A stretch of 8,726 nucleotides of DNA, taken from the NCBI GenBank assembly GCA_024695225.1, contig JAILIO010000096.1, positions 1-8,726 on the forward strand, written 5' to 3'. Below the pieces are notes generated by a model. That model saw only the letters and a list, made by a program, of their open reading frames with translations, was not told the DNA's origin and did not search any database. Both the position numbers and the translations under genes were made by a program. Numbering within the stretch: the first letter of the stretch is position 1; each line of letters begins with the position of its first letter. The stretch is from Lachnospiraceae bacterium (GTDB lineage: Bacteria > Bacillota > Clostridia > Lachnospirales > Lachnospiraceae). Positions 1-6,349 of this stretch are shown piece by piece.

Positions 1-11
1 CACTGAATATG

Positions 12-20
12 TGATATAAT
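12..20 (+). promoter_or_regulatory. Candidate extended -10 promoter element
   Basis: The bases TGATATAAT form a perfect extended -10 (TGn plus TATAAT). A -35 hexamer would fall before base 1, so it cannot be seen. Transcription would start near base 27 and give a leader of about 185 bases before the DUF1858 gene. The stretch GTGATATAATAT (11-22) is nearly repeated as GTGATATCATAT (29-40), so the motif could also be part of an operator. AT-rich sequence makes chance TATAAT matches fairly likely. Confidence 0.35.
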
Positions 21-53
21 ATGAATTCGTGATATCATATAAGGATACTAAAA

Positions 54-82
54 TTGAGGTCAATGATCTCAAAGTTTATGAA
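54..82 (+). promoter_or_regulatory. Candidate operator dyad overlapping a weak promoter
   Basis: Bases 54-72, TTGAGGTCAATGATCTCAA, form a 19-base dyad centred on A63 with only one non-matching pair (G59/T67). It could be a regulator binding site or a small hairpin. A weak promoter overlaps it: TTGAGG (54-59), a 17-base spacer and TATGAA (77-82), each hexamer matching four of six consensus bases. If that promoter is used, a protein on the dyad would block it. The half-sites do not fit the FNR consensus spacing. From here to base 200 I see only weak stems, such as GCAGC/GCTGC (108-126) and AATGAT/ATCATT (154-177), and no riboswitch I recognise. Confidence 0.3.
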
Positions 83-200
83 ACAAGATTCAGATGGGAC
101 GGATAAGGCAGCAGGGTCCGGGCTGCAGAGATCAGTGGGCAAAGATCAGGTTGAATGATGCCGGCTGCAAGATCATTACCGTTTGTAATGAAATTATTTC

Positions 201-207
201 GGAGGTG
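201..207 (+). promoter_or_regulatory. Ribosome binding site of the DUF1858 gene
   Basis: GGAGGTG lies five bases before the ATG at 213. This is a near-ideal Shine-Dalgarno match and spacing, and it fixes the start of the first gene of the cluster. Confidence 0.85.
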
Positions 208-212
208 TTCAG

Positions 213-449
213 ATGAGTGAAGAAAATGGAAAATATGGGATCACAAAGCAGACTACCATGGGGGATATCCTTCTGAAGGACCCTGATCTCAGCTATCTTC
301 TCACAGGGGCCGGAATGCACTGTATCGGCTGTTATGTGGCAGTGGGTGAGACCCTTGAGGAAGCTTGCATGGTACACGGCCTCGATCCGGACGATATCCT
401 GGAGGGGATCAATTCCCTGCTGGAGTCCAAAGAGGCAGCAGGGGCTTAA
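213..449 (+). CDS. DUF1858 redox-disulfide domain protein
   Basis: A 78-residue cytosolic protein made of a single DUF1858 domain, the family also named for a hybrid-cluster-protein-associated redox disulfide. It has no signal peptide or membrane segment. The visible signature is GMHCIGC at residues 34-40, which puts C37 and C40 in a CxxC pair, followed by GETLEEAC (45-52) and HGLDPDDI (55-62). All of this matches the family. Stand-alone members are common in anaerobes, and the CxxC is thought to act in thiol-disulfide or metal/NO-related chemistry, but no substrate is firmly known. The start is secured by GGAGGTG five bases upstream. It heads a cluster with the membrane-protein gene 11 bases downstream, cca and a PEGA protein. 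None of these partners has an obvious redox role, so the context does not reveal its job. Confidence 0.9.
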   Translation: MSEENGKYGITKQTTMGDILLKDPDLSYLLTGAGMHCIGCYVAVGETLEEACMVHGLDPDDILEGINSLLESKEAAGA

Positions 450-460
450 AAAGAGTCTGT

Positions 461-1072
461 ATGGCGAGAAGATACAAACAAGGTTACGATTACGACTATG
501 ACTACGACGATGAGTACAATGAGGATGATGACGACTACGACGATGACTATGAACGGGAAGTCAGAAGGAGAAAGAGTCGCAGAGACCGCAGTCGGGATAA
601 TGGCCGTGATCGGGATTACAGTCGCAGCAGGAGGAAGGGGAGCGCTTTAGGGCACTTCTTTACTTTCCTGTCTATTGTTGTCCTGGGTTTTGTGGGCTTT
701 TTTGCATATATGTATCTGTCCGGGAAAGTGGTGATCAGCAGCTCTGCGGTTGATGATGCGAAGGACGCCGTGGTGAAAAAGGCTGTTACTGCGGTGATCG
801 AAAAGGAGATCAAGAACCAGACCGGGGAGGATGTGGATCTGGAGGCCATGAAGGAGAGCATGGAGCCGGAGGATCAGGAAAAAGTTGACGAACTCATGGA
901 CAAGTATGCGGACGAAGACACCGTGAACGATGTGATATCCGCCTACAAGGATTCCAACGGGGATCTCATGGAAATGAAGGATACACTGACATCCATCGTG
1001 GATCCTGGGGATATAGAGGAAATGGGAAGGCTGTATCAGAAATACGGCGACACCTACAGTGGGGGACAATGA
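461..1072 (+). CDS. Single-pass membrane protein with Asp/Tyr-rich N-terminus
   Basis: Predicted 203 residues; I do not recognise a named family. Residues 9-30 are almost entirely Asp, Tyr and Glu. Residues 31-60 are rich in Arg, Ser and Asp (RRRKSRRDRSRD at 35-46). A hydrophobic segment spans about 66-86 (FFTFLSIVVLGFVGFFAYMYL). The remaining 117 residues are acidic and probably helical. By the positive-inside rule the basic stretch before the membrane segment puts the N-terminus in the cytoplasm and the C-terminal domain outside. The ATG at 461 is preferred over ATG 365, because the extra 32 residues would be read across the DUF1858 gene in another frame. The ribosome binding site is weak (AAAGAG), so it is probably translated by coupling to the gene 11 bases upstream. 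Its TGA overlaps the cca ATG. The gene and topology are well supported; the function is unknown. Confidence 0.8.
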   Translation: MARRYKQGYDYDYDYDDEYNEDDDDYDDDYEREVRRRKSRRDRSRDNGRDRDYSRSRRKGSALGHFFTFLSIVVLGFVGFFAYMYLSGKVVISSSAVDDAKDAVVKKAVTAVIEKEIKNQTGEDVDLEAMKESMEPEDQEKVDELMDKYADEDTVNDVISAYKDSNGDLMEMKDTLTSIVDPGDIEEMGRLYQKYGDTYSGGQ

Positions 1073-2517
1073 TGCAGGTTGATGCTAAAGACACAGACAG
1101 GGAGTTGTCTCCTGTGGAAGACCAGGGCAAAGGAGCGGACAGGGAGTTGTCTCCTGAAAAGGGGCCGTCGGACAAAGATGTTTCCGGAAATGCTGTGGTG
1201 GTTCTCCCCGGAGATGTGAAAAAGGTGATAAAAACCCTGGAGGACGCAGGCTATCATGCTTTTGCCGTGGGTGGCTGCGTCAGGGATTCATTTATGGGGA
1301 GAAAGCCCCAGGACTGGGATATCACCACCAGCGCAAAGCCCGAGGAGATCAAAAAAGTATTTAAGAGGACCGTGGATACCGGGATAAAGCATGGAACGGT
1401 CACGGTTCTCATTGACAAAAGAGGGTATGAGGTCACAACCTTCCGCATAGACGGAGAATATACCGATCAGAGGCATCCGGACAATGTGACCTTCACTGAG
1501 GATCTGGAGGAGGACCTCAGAAGGCGGGATTTCACCATAAACGCCATGGCCTGGTCCGACAGCAAAGGCCTTGTGGATATTTACGGGGGTACAGAGGACC
1601 TGAAGAGGGGCCTCATACGCGCCGTGGGAGACCCATACGAAAGATTCGGGGAGGATGCCCTGAGGATACTCAGAGCTGTCAGGTTTTCCGCACAGCTTGG
1701 CTTTGAGATAGAAGAACAGACCCAGATGGCGGCGGGACAGCTTTCCTACACCATAGCGGCAGTCAGCGCAGAACGGATCAGGGAAGAGCTGATGAAGATA
1801 TTGGTGAGCGACCGTCCTTATTATCTCAAGAAGGCCTGGGAACTGGGGATAACGGCGGCGGTGATGCCTGAACTGGACAGATGCATGGAATGCGGTCAGA
1901 ACAATCCGCATCACATGTACTCCGTCGGTGAACACATTCTCCACTCCATGGAAAATATAGCCTCCGACCCGGTGCTGAGACTGACCATGCTGTTCCACGA
2001 TATGGGGAAGCCGGAAAAGAAAACCGTGGACAAGGATGGCATCACCCACAATAAAGGCCACGCGGAGGTGTCGGCAAAGATCGCAGATGAAGTCCTTCAC
2101 AGGCTCAAATTCGACAATGCCACCATATCTTCGGTCACAAGGCTTGTGAAGTGGCATGAACTGAGACTTCCGGAGGACAGAACGGCTGTCAGACGGGCGG
2201 TGAACAAGGTTGGAGAGGATATATTTCCTCTGCTGTTCCCGGTGAAGATCGCGGATACCATGGCGCAGTCGGATTATAAGAGGGCCGAAAAGCTTGCACA
2301 CTGTGCACGAATAAAGGCCATATATGAAGAGATCAAAAGAGATGGTGACCCTGTGACATTAAAGGACCTGGCGGTAAAAGGCCAGGACCTTAAGGACGCA
2401 GGGGTGGCCCCGGGACCTGACATGGGCAGGATGCTGGGGGATATGTTGAACGAGGTGCTGGATGATCCGTCAAAAAATAACAGAGATTATCTTATCGGCA
2501 GGTATGTGGGCAAATAA
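1069..2517 (+). CDS. cca: CCA-adding tRNA nucleotidyltransferase
   Basis: Adds or repairs the 3' CCA end of tRNAs using CTP and ATP. This is a class II nucleotidyltransferase of 482 residues. Visible motifs in order: GGCVRD (68-73), metal-binding DWD (82-84), RRDFTINAM (152-160), the ERFGEDALRILRAVRF segment (191-206) that helps nucleotide choice, and an HD-type domain with HHMYSVGEH (281-289) and LFHDMGKP (308-315). The HD domain is often fused to bacterial CCA enzymes. Homology normally begins near LPGDVKK (residue 46), so about 45 N-terminal residues are extra, and they contain DRELSP twice. The ATG at 1069 overlaps the upstream TGA (ATGA); ATG 1072 and GTG 1195 are alternatives. The last 14 bases overlap the PEGA-protein gene. 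The enzyme call is firm; a purely CC- or A-adding activity cannot be excluded by eye. Confidence 0.95.
   Translation: MMQVDAKDTDRELSPVEDQGKGADRELSPEKGPSDKDVSGNAVVVLPGDVKKVIKTLEDAGYHAFAVGGCVRDSFMGRKPQDWDITTSAKPEEIKKVFKRTVDTGIKHGTVTVLIDKRGYEVTTFRIDGEYTDQRHPDNVTFTEDLEEDLRRRDFTINAMAWSDSKGLVDIYGGTEDLKRGLIRAVGDPYERFGEDALRILRAVRFSAQLGFEIEEQTQMAAGQLSYTIAAVSAERIREELMKILVSDRPYYLKKAWELGITAAVMPELDRCMECGQNNPHHMYSVGEHILHSMENIASDPVLRLTMLFHDMGKPEKKTVDKDGITHNKGHAEVSAKIADEVLHRLKFDNATISSVTRLVKWHELRLPEDRTAVRRAVNKVGEDIFPLLFPVKIADTMAQSDYKRAEKLAHCARIKAIYEEIKRDGDPVTLKDLAVKGQDLKDAGVAPGPDMGRMLGDMLNEVLDDPSKNNRDYLIGRYVGK
1096..1156 (+). repeat. Two in-frame copies of a 19-base repeat inside cca
   Basis: GACAGGGAGTTGTCTCCTG occurs exactly at 1096-1114 and again at 1138-1156, 42 bases apart. 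Because 42 is a multiple of three, both copies are read in the same frame and give DRELSP at residues 10-15 and 24-29 of the long CCA protein. The second copy lies in GCGGACAG...TGTCTCC, with imperfectly inverted ends resembling the hairpin at 7624-7650. This looks like an interspersed palindromic repeat that entered the 5' end of the gene, or a local duplication. Confidence 0.8.
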
Positions 2518-3874
2518 AGACTTCCTGAATAATAAATTCACCCATAAGCTTGTGGCGGTGACGATGGCTTTTGTCATGGCTGTTGGAATGATGCCTGCCC
2601 CGGTTTCCGCCGCAGGGGAAACGGTTGTCCAGTACGATTCCAAAGACAGAGCAATAGTGGTGAAAGCGGACAGGGACAGCGTGACCCTCAGGAATATAGG
2701 CAAGGGCAGGAACTATACCCTTAAGATCACCGGCACTTCAAGGCTTACAGGGGCATATGGCAGCCCTATGACAGGTGAACAGCTTGAAAGAGGGGAGATC
2801 GCAGACGTCACATTTATGAGGGAACTGAAGACTCTGTCCACCCTCACCATGTGCAAGGACGCCTTTGCATACAAGGAAGTCACGGACTTTAATCTGGGGG
2901 AAGCCAAGGGGACTGCCAGGATAGGCGGCGCCACTCTGGAGATGCCTTCCGATACGCCGGTACTCACAGAGGACGGGACCACCGATATCTATTCCGTCGG
3001 GAAGTGGGACACGATCTCGGTGTACGGAGTTGGACATACCATCGAATGCATAAGCGTTGACCGGGGTCACGGGTTTATTTCCCTGAGAAATGACAAAGAT
3101 GTGAGGGGCGGATGGATCGAGGTCGGAAACACCTTGATCACAAAGGTCACAGAGGGCATGGTGTTGACAGTGCCTGAAGGCGAATACAAGGTGACCTTCG
3201 ATTCATCAAAGATGCTGGCGACCAAAAAGGTCACCGTGGAAAGGGACAGGGAGACTGTGATCGACCTGGAACAGGCGGAGGTTGAGATCCTGAGACAGTG
3301 CAAGGTCACAATAGCAGTGCTTCCTGAAGAGGCGGAGCCAAAGCTTTTTGTGGACGGCGAGGAACATATGACAGACAGCGAGTTCACACTGGATTACGGC
3401 GTGCACAGGGTGGATATGGAGGCCTCGGGGTATACGCCTCTGACAAAATATATAAATCTGGGTTCCCAGACTGCTAACTTCAGATTCACGCTGGAAAAGG
3501 CAGCAGCTGAGGAAGAAGAGGAAGAAGAGACCGAAGAAGAGACTGAATCTTCGGAGCCTGAAGAGACCAAAAAGCCGGAGACTACCACGCCTCCCATCAC
3601 CGGAACGGTGAACAGTCTCTCCGGGAATGTGCTCTCCGGCTCTTCCAGCCTTTCATCGGGAAAACTGACGAGCAATACCGTGTATATAAAAGCTCCCGCG
3701 GGAACCACACTGACTCTGGACGGCAAGGAACTGGGAGTGGTGCCCATATCATTTCCGAAGGTTGTCGGCACCCATGTGCTGACATTCTCCAAGGCAAGCG
3801 CAGTGACCCACGGATATACAGTGTATTTCTACGATGACGGGGAGGATGTGACATACAACTTCCCTGATCTGTGA
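2504..3874 (+). CDS. Secreted PEGA-domain-type protein
   Basis: A 456-residue exported protein. Residues 1-36 look like a signal peptide: a basic region KFTHK, a hydrophobic run LVAVTMAFVMAVGMM and a likely cut after PVSA. There is no lipobox cysteine and no second membrane segment. A beta-rich N-terminal region follows. Next come stretches resembling PEGA repeats at about 216-256 (VPEGEYKVTF) and 265-332 (VDGEEH, YGVHRVDMEASGY), an acidic then Thr/Pro/Ser-rich linker (about 334-391), and a third PEGA-like unit at the C-terminus (APAGTTLTLDGKELG). PEGA repeats are common on surface proteins and are thought to mediate cell-wall or surface contacts. The start could instead be ATG 2462, which has GAGGTG upstream but gives an unusually long pre-hydrophobic region. 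ATG 2504 overlaps the end of cca by 14 bases and has only a weak site, GGCAGG. Function is not known beyond export. Confidence 0.82.
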   Translation: MWANKDFLNNKFTHKLVAVTMAFVMAVGMMPAPVSAAGETVVQYDSKDRAIVVKADRDSVTLRNIGKGRNYTLKITGTSRLTGAYGSPMTGEQLERGEIADVTFMRELKTLSTLTMCKDAFAYKEVTDFNLGEAKGTARIGGATLEMPSDTPVLTEDGTTDIYSVGKWDTISVYGVGHTIECISVDRGHGFISLRNDKDVRGGWIEVGNTLITKVTEGMVLTVPEGEYKVTFDSSKMLATKKVTVERDRETVIDLEQAEVEILRQCKVTIAVLPEEAEPKLFVDGEEHMTDSEFTLDYGVHRVDMEASGYTPLTKYINLGSQTANFRFTLEKAAAEEEEEEETEEETESSEPEETKKPETTTPPITGTVNSLSGNVLSGSSSLSSGKLTSNTVYIKAPAGTTLTLDGKELGVVPISFPKVVGTHVLTFSKASAVTHGYTVYFYDDGEDVTYNFPDL

Positions 3875-3921
3875 GGGACTGAGAGGCGCTGATTTTAGAT
3901 TGTCATAGACTATATACTGAG

Positions 3922-3957
3922 AAAAAATGCGTTCACGATCGTGAACGCATTTTGATT
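3922..3957. terminator. Bidirectional intrinsic terminator
   Basis: Bases 3924-3953 are a perfect 30-base palindrome centred on GATC, with arms containing TGCGTTCAC and GTGAACGCA. The left arm is preceded by six A (3922-3927) and the right arm ends in TTTT, so each strand reads a GC-containing stem followed by a T run. It sits between the stop of the PEGA-protein gene (3874) and the stop of ftsH (4000), which converge. It is therefore well placed to end both transcripts. No gene is seen in the 125-base gap. Confidence 0.88.
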
Positions 3958-3999
3958 CAGAACTTATATTACCGGGCAGTCCGGCGACCACATAACTCC

Positions 4000-5826
4000 T
4001 CAGGCTTCTGCGGGGAAGAGAGCCTCGAATTCTTCGCGGCTTATGCGCTCTTTTTCCAGCAGCAGGTTTGCGGAGGCTTCCAGCACATCCATGTTCTGCT
4101 CGATGATCTCCTTGGCCTTTGCGTAACACTCATCGATGATGGCTTTCACTTCCATATCGATCTCGCCCTCTGTGCGCTCGCTGTGGGAACGGGGGTGGGC
4201 CAGGTCCCGTCCGATGAACACGTCTTCGCCGTCATCGTCGTAGCAGATGACACCGATATTGTCGGACATGCCGTATTTTGTGACCATGCTGCGGGCTTCC
4301 TTTGTGGCTCTCTTTATGTCAGAGGAGGCGCCTGTGGTGATATCTCCAAATTTTATATCCTCCGCTATCCGTCCCCCCAGCAGGACCATTATATCCTGCT
4401 TCATCTGGGACTTGGTGCGGAACATCTCATCCTTCTCGGGCAGCGGCATGGTGTATCCTGCGGCTCCAAGACCTGTGGGAATGATGGAGACAGTGTAGAC
4501 CGGCCCCACATCCGGCAGCAGATGGAAGAGTATGGCGTGGCCGGATTCGTGATAGGCGGTTATTTTCTTTTCCTTGTCTGAGATAATGCGGCTCTTTTTC
4601 TCGTGGCCGATGCCCACCTTGATAAAGGATTTCCGGATGTCTTCCTGGTTTATGTAGGCCCTGTCTTCCATTGCGGAACGGATGGCCGCCTCGTTCATCA
4701 GATTTTCCAGGTCAGCGCCTGTAAAGCCTGCCGTGGTCTGGGCTATCTGCTTGAGATCCACATCGTCCCCCACGGGTTTCCCCTTGGCGTGGATCTTCAG
4801 GATCTCCTCACGCCCGCCCACATCGGGAGGCGCAACAGAAACCTTTCTGTCAAAACGGCCGGGCCTCAGTATGGCGGGGTCCAGGATATCAACCCGGTTT
4901 GTGGCTGCCATGACTATGATGCCCTCATTTTCGCCAAAACCGTCCATCTCCACCAGCAGCTGGTTCAGAGTCTGTTCCCTCTCATCGTGGCCTCCTCCGA
5001 GACCGGTGCCGCGGCGTCTGGCCACAGCGTCTATCTCGTCAATAAAGACGATGCAGGGGCTGCACTTCTTGGCTTCGGCGAACATGTCCCTGACTCTGGA
5101 TGCACCGACACCCACGAACATCTCGACGAAATCCGAACCCGAAATGCTGAAGAAGGGCACGCCGGCCTCTCCTGCCACAGCCTTTGCCAGAAGGGTCTTA
5201 CCGGTTCCGGGGGCTCCCTCCAGAAGGACTCCCTTGGGGATCCTGGCTCCGGCCTTTGTGAATTTGGCCGGGGATCTCAGGAATTCTATTATCTCTTCCA
5301 GGTCTTCCTTTTCCTCTTTAAGCCCTGCCACATCGGAGAGCTTGATCTTGTTGTTCTCCCCCATGGACAACTTGGCGCGGCTCTTGGTGAAGTTCATCAT
5401 CCGTCCGCCGCCTCCGGCTCCGCTGTTCTGGGCGTTCATGACTGAGAAGAGGAAGAAGCATGCCACCACCACGATCAGTATCGGCAGCACATCCGTCAGG
5501 AACCAGTTCTCCTCGGGAACGCTTTCTATGACCACATCCACATTGTAATCATCCCTGAGAAGCTTCTCGGTGGCGCTTATATCGGTGACATAGAGTTTCA
5601 TCTCGGAACCGTCTCTGAGTGTCACATAGACTGCGCCGGTGGGAGTGGCTTCGTTCGGACGGATGGTGGCTCCCGCCACATTTCCCTCCTTGAGATCATT
5701 TAACAGGGCACTGTAGGTGTAATTGTCGTCGCGGATATTTATGCTGCCCAGCCATGCGGTGAACAACAGGAGACATACTATAAGTATGAAATAAGGATAT
5801 AATGATCTGTGTGAATTATTCTTCAT
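4000..5826 (-). CDS. ftsH: ATP-dependent zinc metalloprotease FtsH
   Basis: Membrane-anchored AAA+ protease that unfolds and degrades membrane and short-lived cytosolic proteins. It has 608 residues, within the family's normal range. Visible in order: a first membrane segment at about 11-28, an external domain of about 80 residues, a second membrane segment at about 112-130, Walker A GAPGTGKT (204-211), pore loop MFVGVGASR (236-244), Walker B IVFIDEID (259-266), and the second region of homology ending RPGRFDR (321-327) with its arginine fingers. The protease domain has HESGH (426-430) for zinc and D503 in TTGASSDIKRA as the likely third ligand. The ATG lies inside the end of hpt (11-base overlap) and has no clear ribosome binding site, so coupled translation is likely. 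It is last in the divIC-tilS-hpt-ftsH operon; the tilS-hpt-ftsH order is widely conserved in Firmicutes. No key residue is missing. Confidence 0.98.
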   Translation of the reverse strand: MKNNSHRSLYPYFILIVCLLLFTAWLGSINIRDDNYTYSALLNDLKEGNVAGATIRPNEATPTGAVYVTLRDGSEMKLYVTDISATEKLLRDDYNVDVVIESVPEENWFLTDVLPILIVVVACFFLFSVMNAQNSGAGGGGRMMNFTKSRAKLSMGENNKIKLSDVAGLKEEKEDLEEIIEFLRSPAKFTKAGARIPKGVLLEGAPGTGKTLLAKAVAGEAGVPFFSISGSDFVEMFVGVGASRVRDMFAEAKKCSPCIVFIDEIDAVARRRGTGLGGGHDEREQTLNQLLVEMDGFGENEGIIVMAATNRVDILDPAILRPGRFDRKVSVAPPDVGGREEILKIHAKGKPVGDDVDLKQIAQTTAGFTGADLENLMNEAAIRSAMEDRAYINQEDIRKSFIKVGIGHEKKSRIISDKEKKITAYHESGHAILFHLLPDVGPVYTVSIIPTGLGAAGYTMPLPEKDEMFRTKSQMKQDIMVLLGGRIAEDIKFGDITTGASSDIKRATKEARSMVTKYGMSDNIGVICYDDDGEDVFIGRDLAHPRSHSERTEGEIDMEVKAIIDECYAKAKEIIEQNMDVLEASANLLLEKERISREEFEALFPAEA

Positions 5827-6349
5827 CGAATTTTACAATCCCAATATAAGGCAGGTTGCGGTACAGCTGAGCATAATCCATCCCGCATCCAACAACGAAT
5901 TCATCAGGTATCTCAAAGCCCGTGTAGTCTACAGGCACTTCAACGACTCTTCTGTCGGGCTTGTCCAAAAGAACGCAGAGTCTCAGGCTTTTAGGTTCCC
6001 TGTCCCCCAAAAGTCCCAGTATGTAACCAAGGGTGCGGCCGCTGTCGATGATGTCCTCGATCACCAGCACATCCTTGTCATCTATGGGCTCGTCCAGGTC
6101 CTTATTTATGCGGACAACGCCGCTTGATTTGGTGGATGCGCCGTAGCTGGACGCAGACATGTAATCCATGGTGACAGGCACCGTCAGCCGTTTCGTCAGG
6201 GCACTGGTGAAAAATGCGGCACCCTTCAGCAGGCAGATCACATGGACCGTGCGGCCCTCGTAGTCTGAAGAGATCTGGGCGGCAAGGGCTTCGATCCTTG
6301 CGTTTACCTGATCCTCCGTATACATGGTGTCAATATGATGTTTTTTCAT
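5816..6349 (-). CDS. hpt: Hypoxanthine phosphoribosyltransferase
   Basis: Cytosolic purine salvage enzyme that joins hypoxanthine, and usually guanine, to PRPP to form IMP or GMP. It has 177 residues, a normal length. The PRPP-binding loop is clear as VLVIEDIIDSGRT (94-106), with the two acidic residues E98-D99. The LKG turn (41-43) corresponds to the pyrophosphate loop, and VVGCGMDY (152-159) to the C-terminal purine/Mg-binding part. The start is decided by an AGGAGGAGG run at 6351-6359 just before the ATG at 6349. The ATG overlaps the tilS stop as ATGA, and the 3' end overlaps ftsH by 11 bases. In B. subtilis the HprT-TilS pair has been implicated in ftsH regulation, which gives a possible reason for the conserved linkage; nothing in this sequence tests that. 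Confidence 0.97.
   Translation of the reverse strand: MKKHHIDTMYTEDQVNARIEALAAQISSDYEGRTVHVICLLKGAAFFTSALTKRLTVPVTMDYMSASSYGASTKSSGVVRINKDLDEPIDDKDVLVIEDIIDSGRTLGYILGLLGDREPKSLRLCVLLDKPDRRVVEVPVDYTGFEIPDEFVVGCGMDYAQLYRNLPYIGIVKFDEE

Noticed and set aside
83..200. Riboswitch or structured RNA in the DUF1858 leader
   Set aside because: Only short weak stems were found; no conserved core of a known riboswitch class and no terminator before the ribosome binding site.
365..460. Earlier ATG for the membrane-protein gene
   Set aside because: It would be read across the DUF1858 gene in another frame and gives an Arg/Gly-rich stretch unlike a protein start; ATG 461 follows directly after the DUF1858 stop.
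1288..2301. Long open frame on the minus strand opposite cca (337 codons)
   Set aside because: It is fully antisense to a gene with clear family motifs; its product is rich in His, Arg and Cys with no recognisable domain, as expected of a shadow frame.
3952..4581. Plus-strand open frame of 209 codons starting inside the terminator palindrome
   Set aside because: It overlaps the terminator and the 3' half of ftsH in antisense and has no ribosome binding site.
4603..5548. Two long open frames on the plus strand opposite ftsH (280 and 288 codons)
   Set aside because: They lie opposite the conserved AAA+ core of ftsH; codon constraints there leave the antisense frames open. No ribosome binding site or domain was seen.
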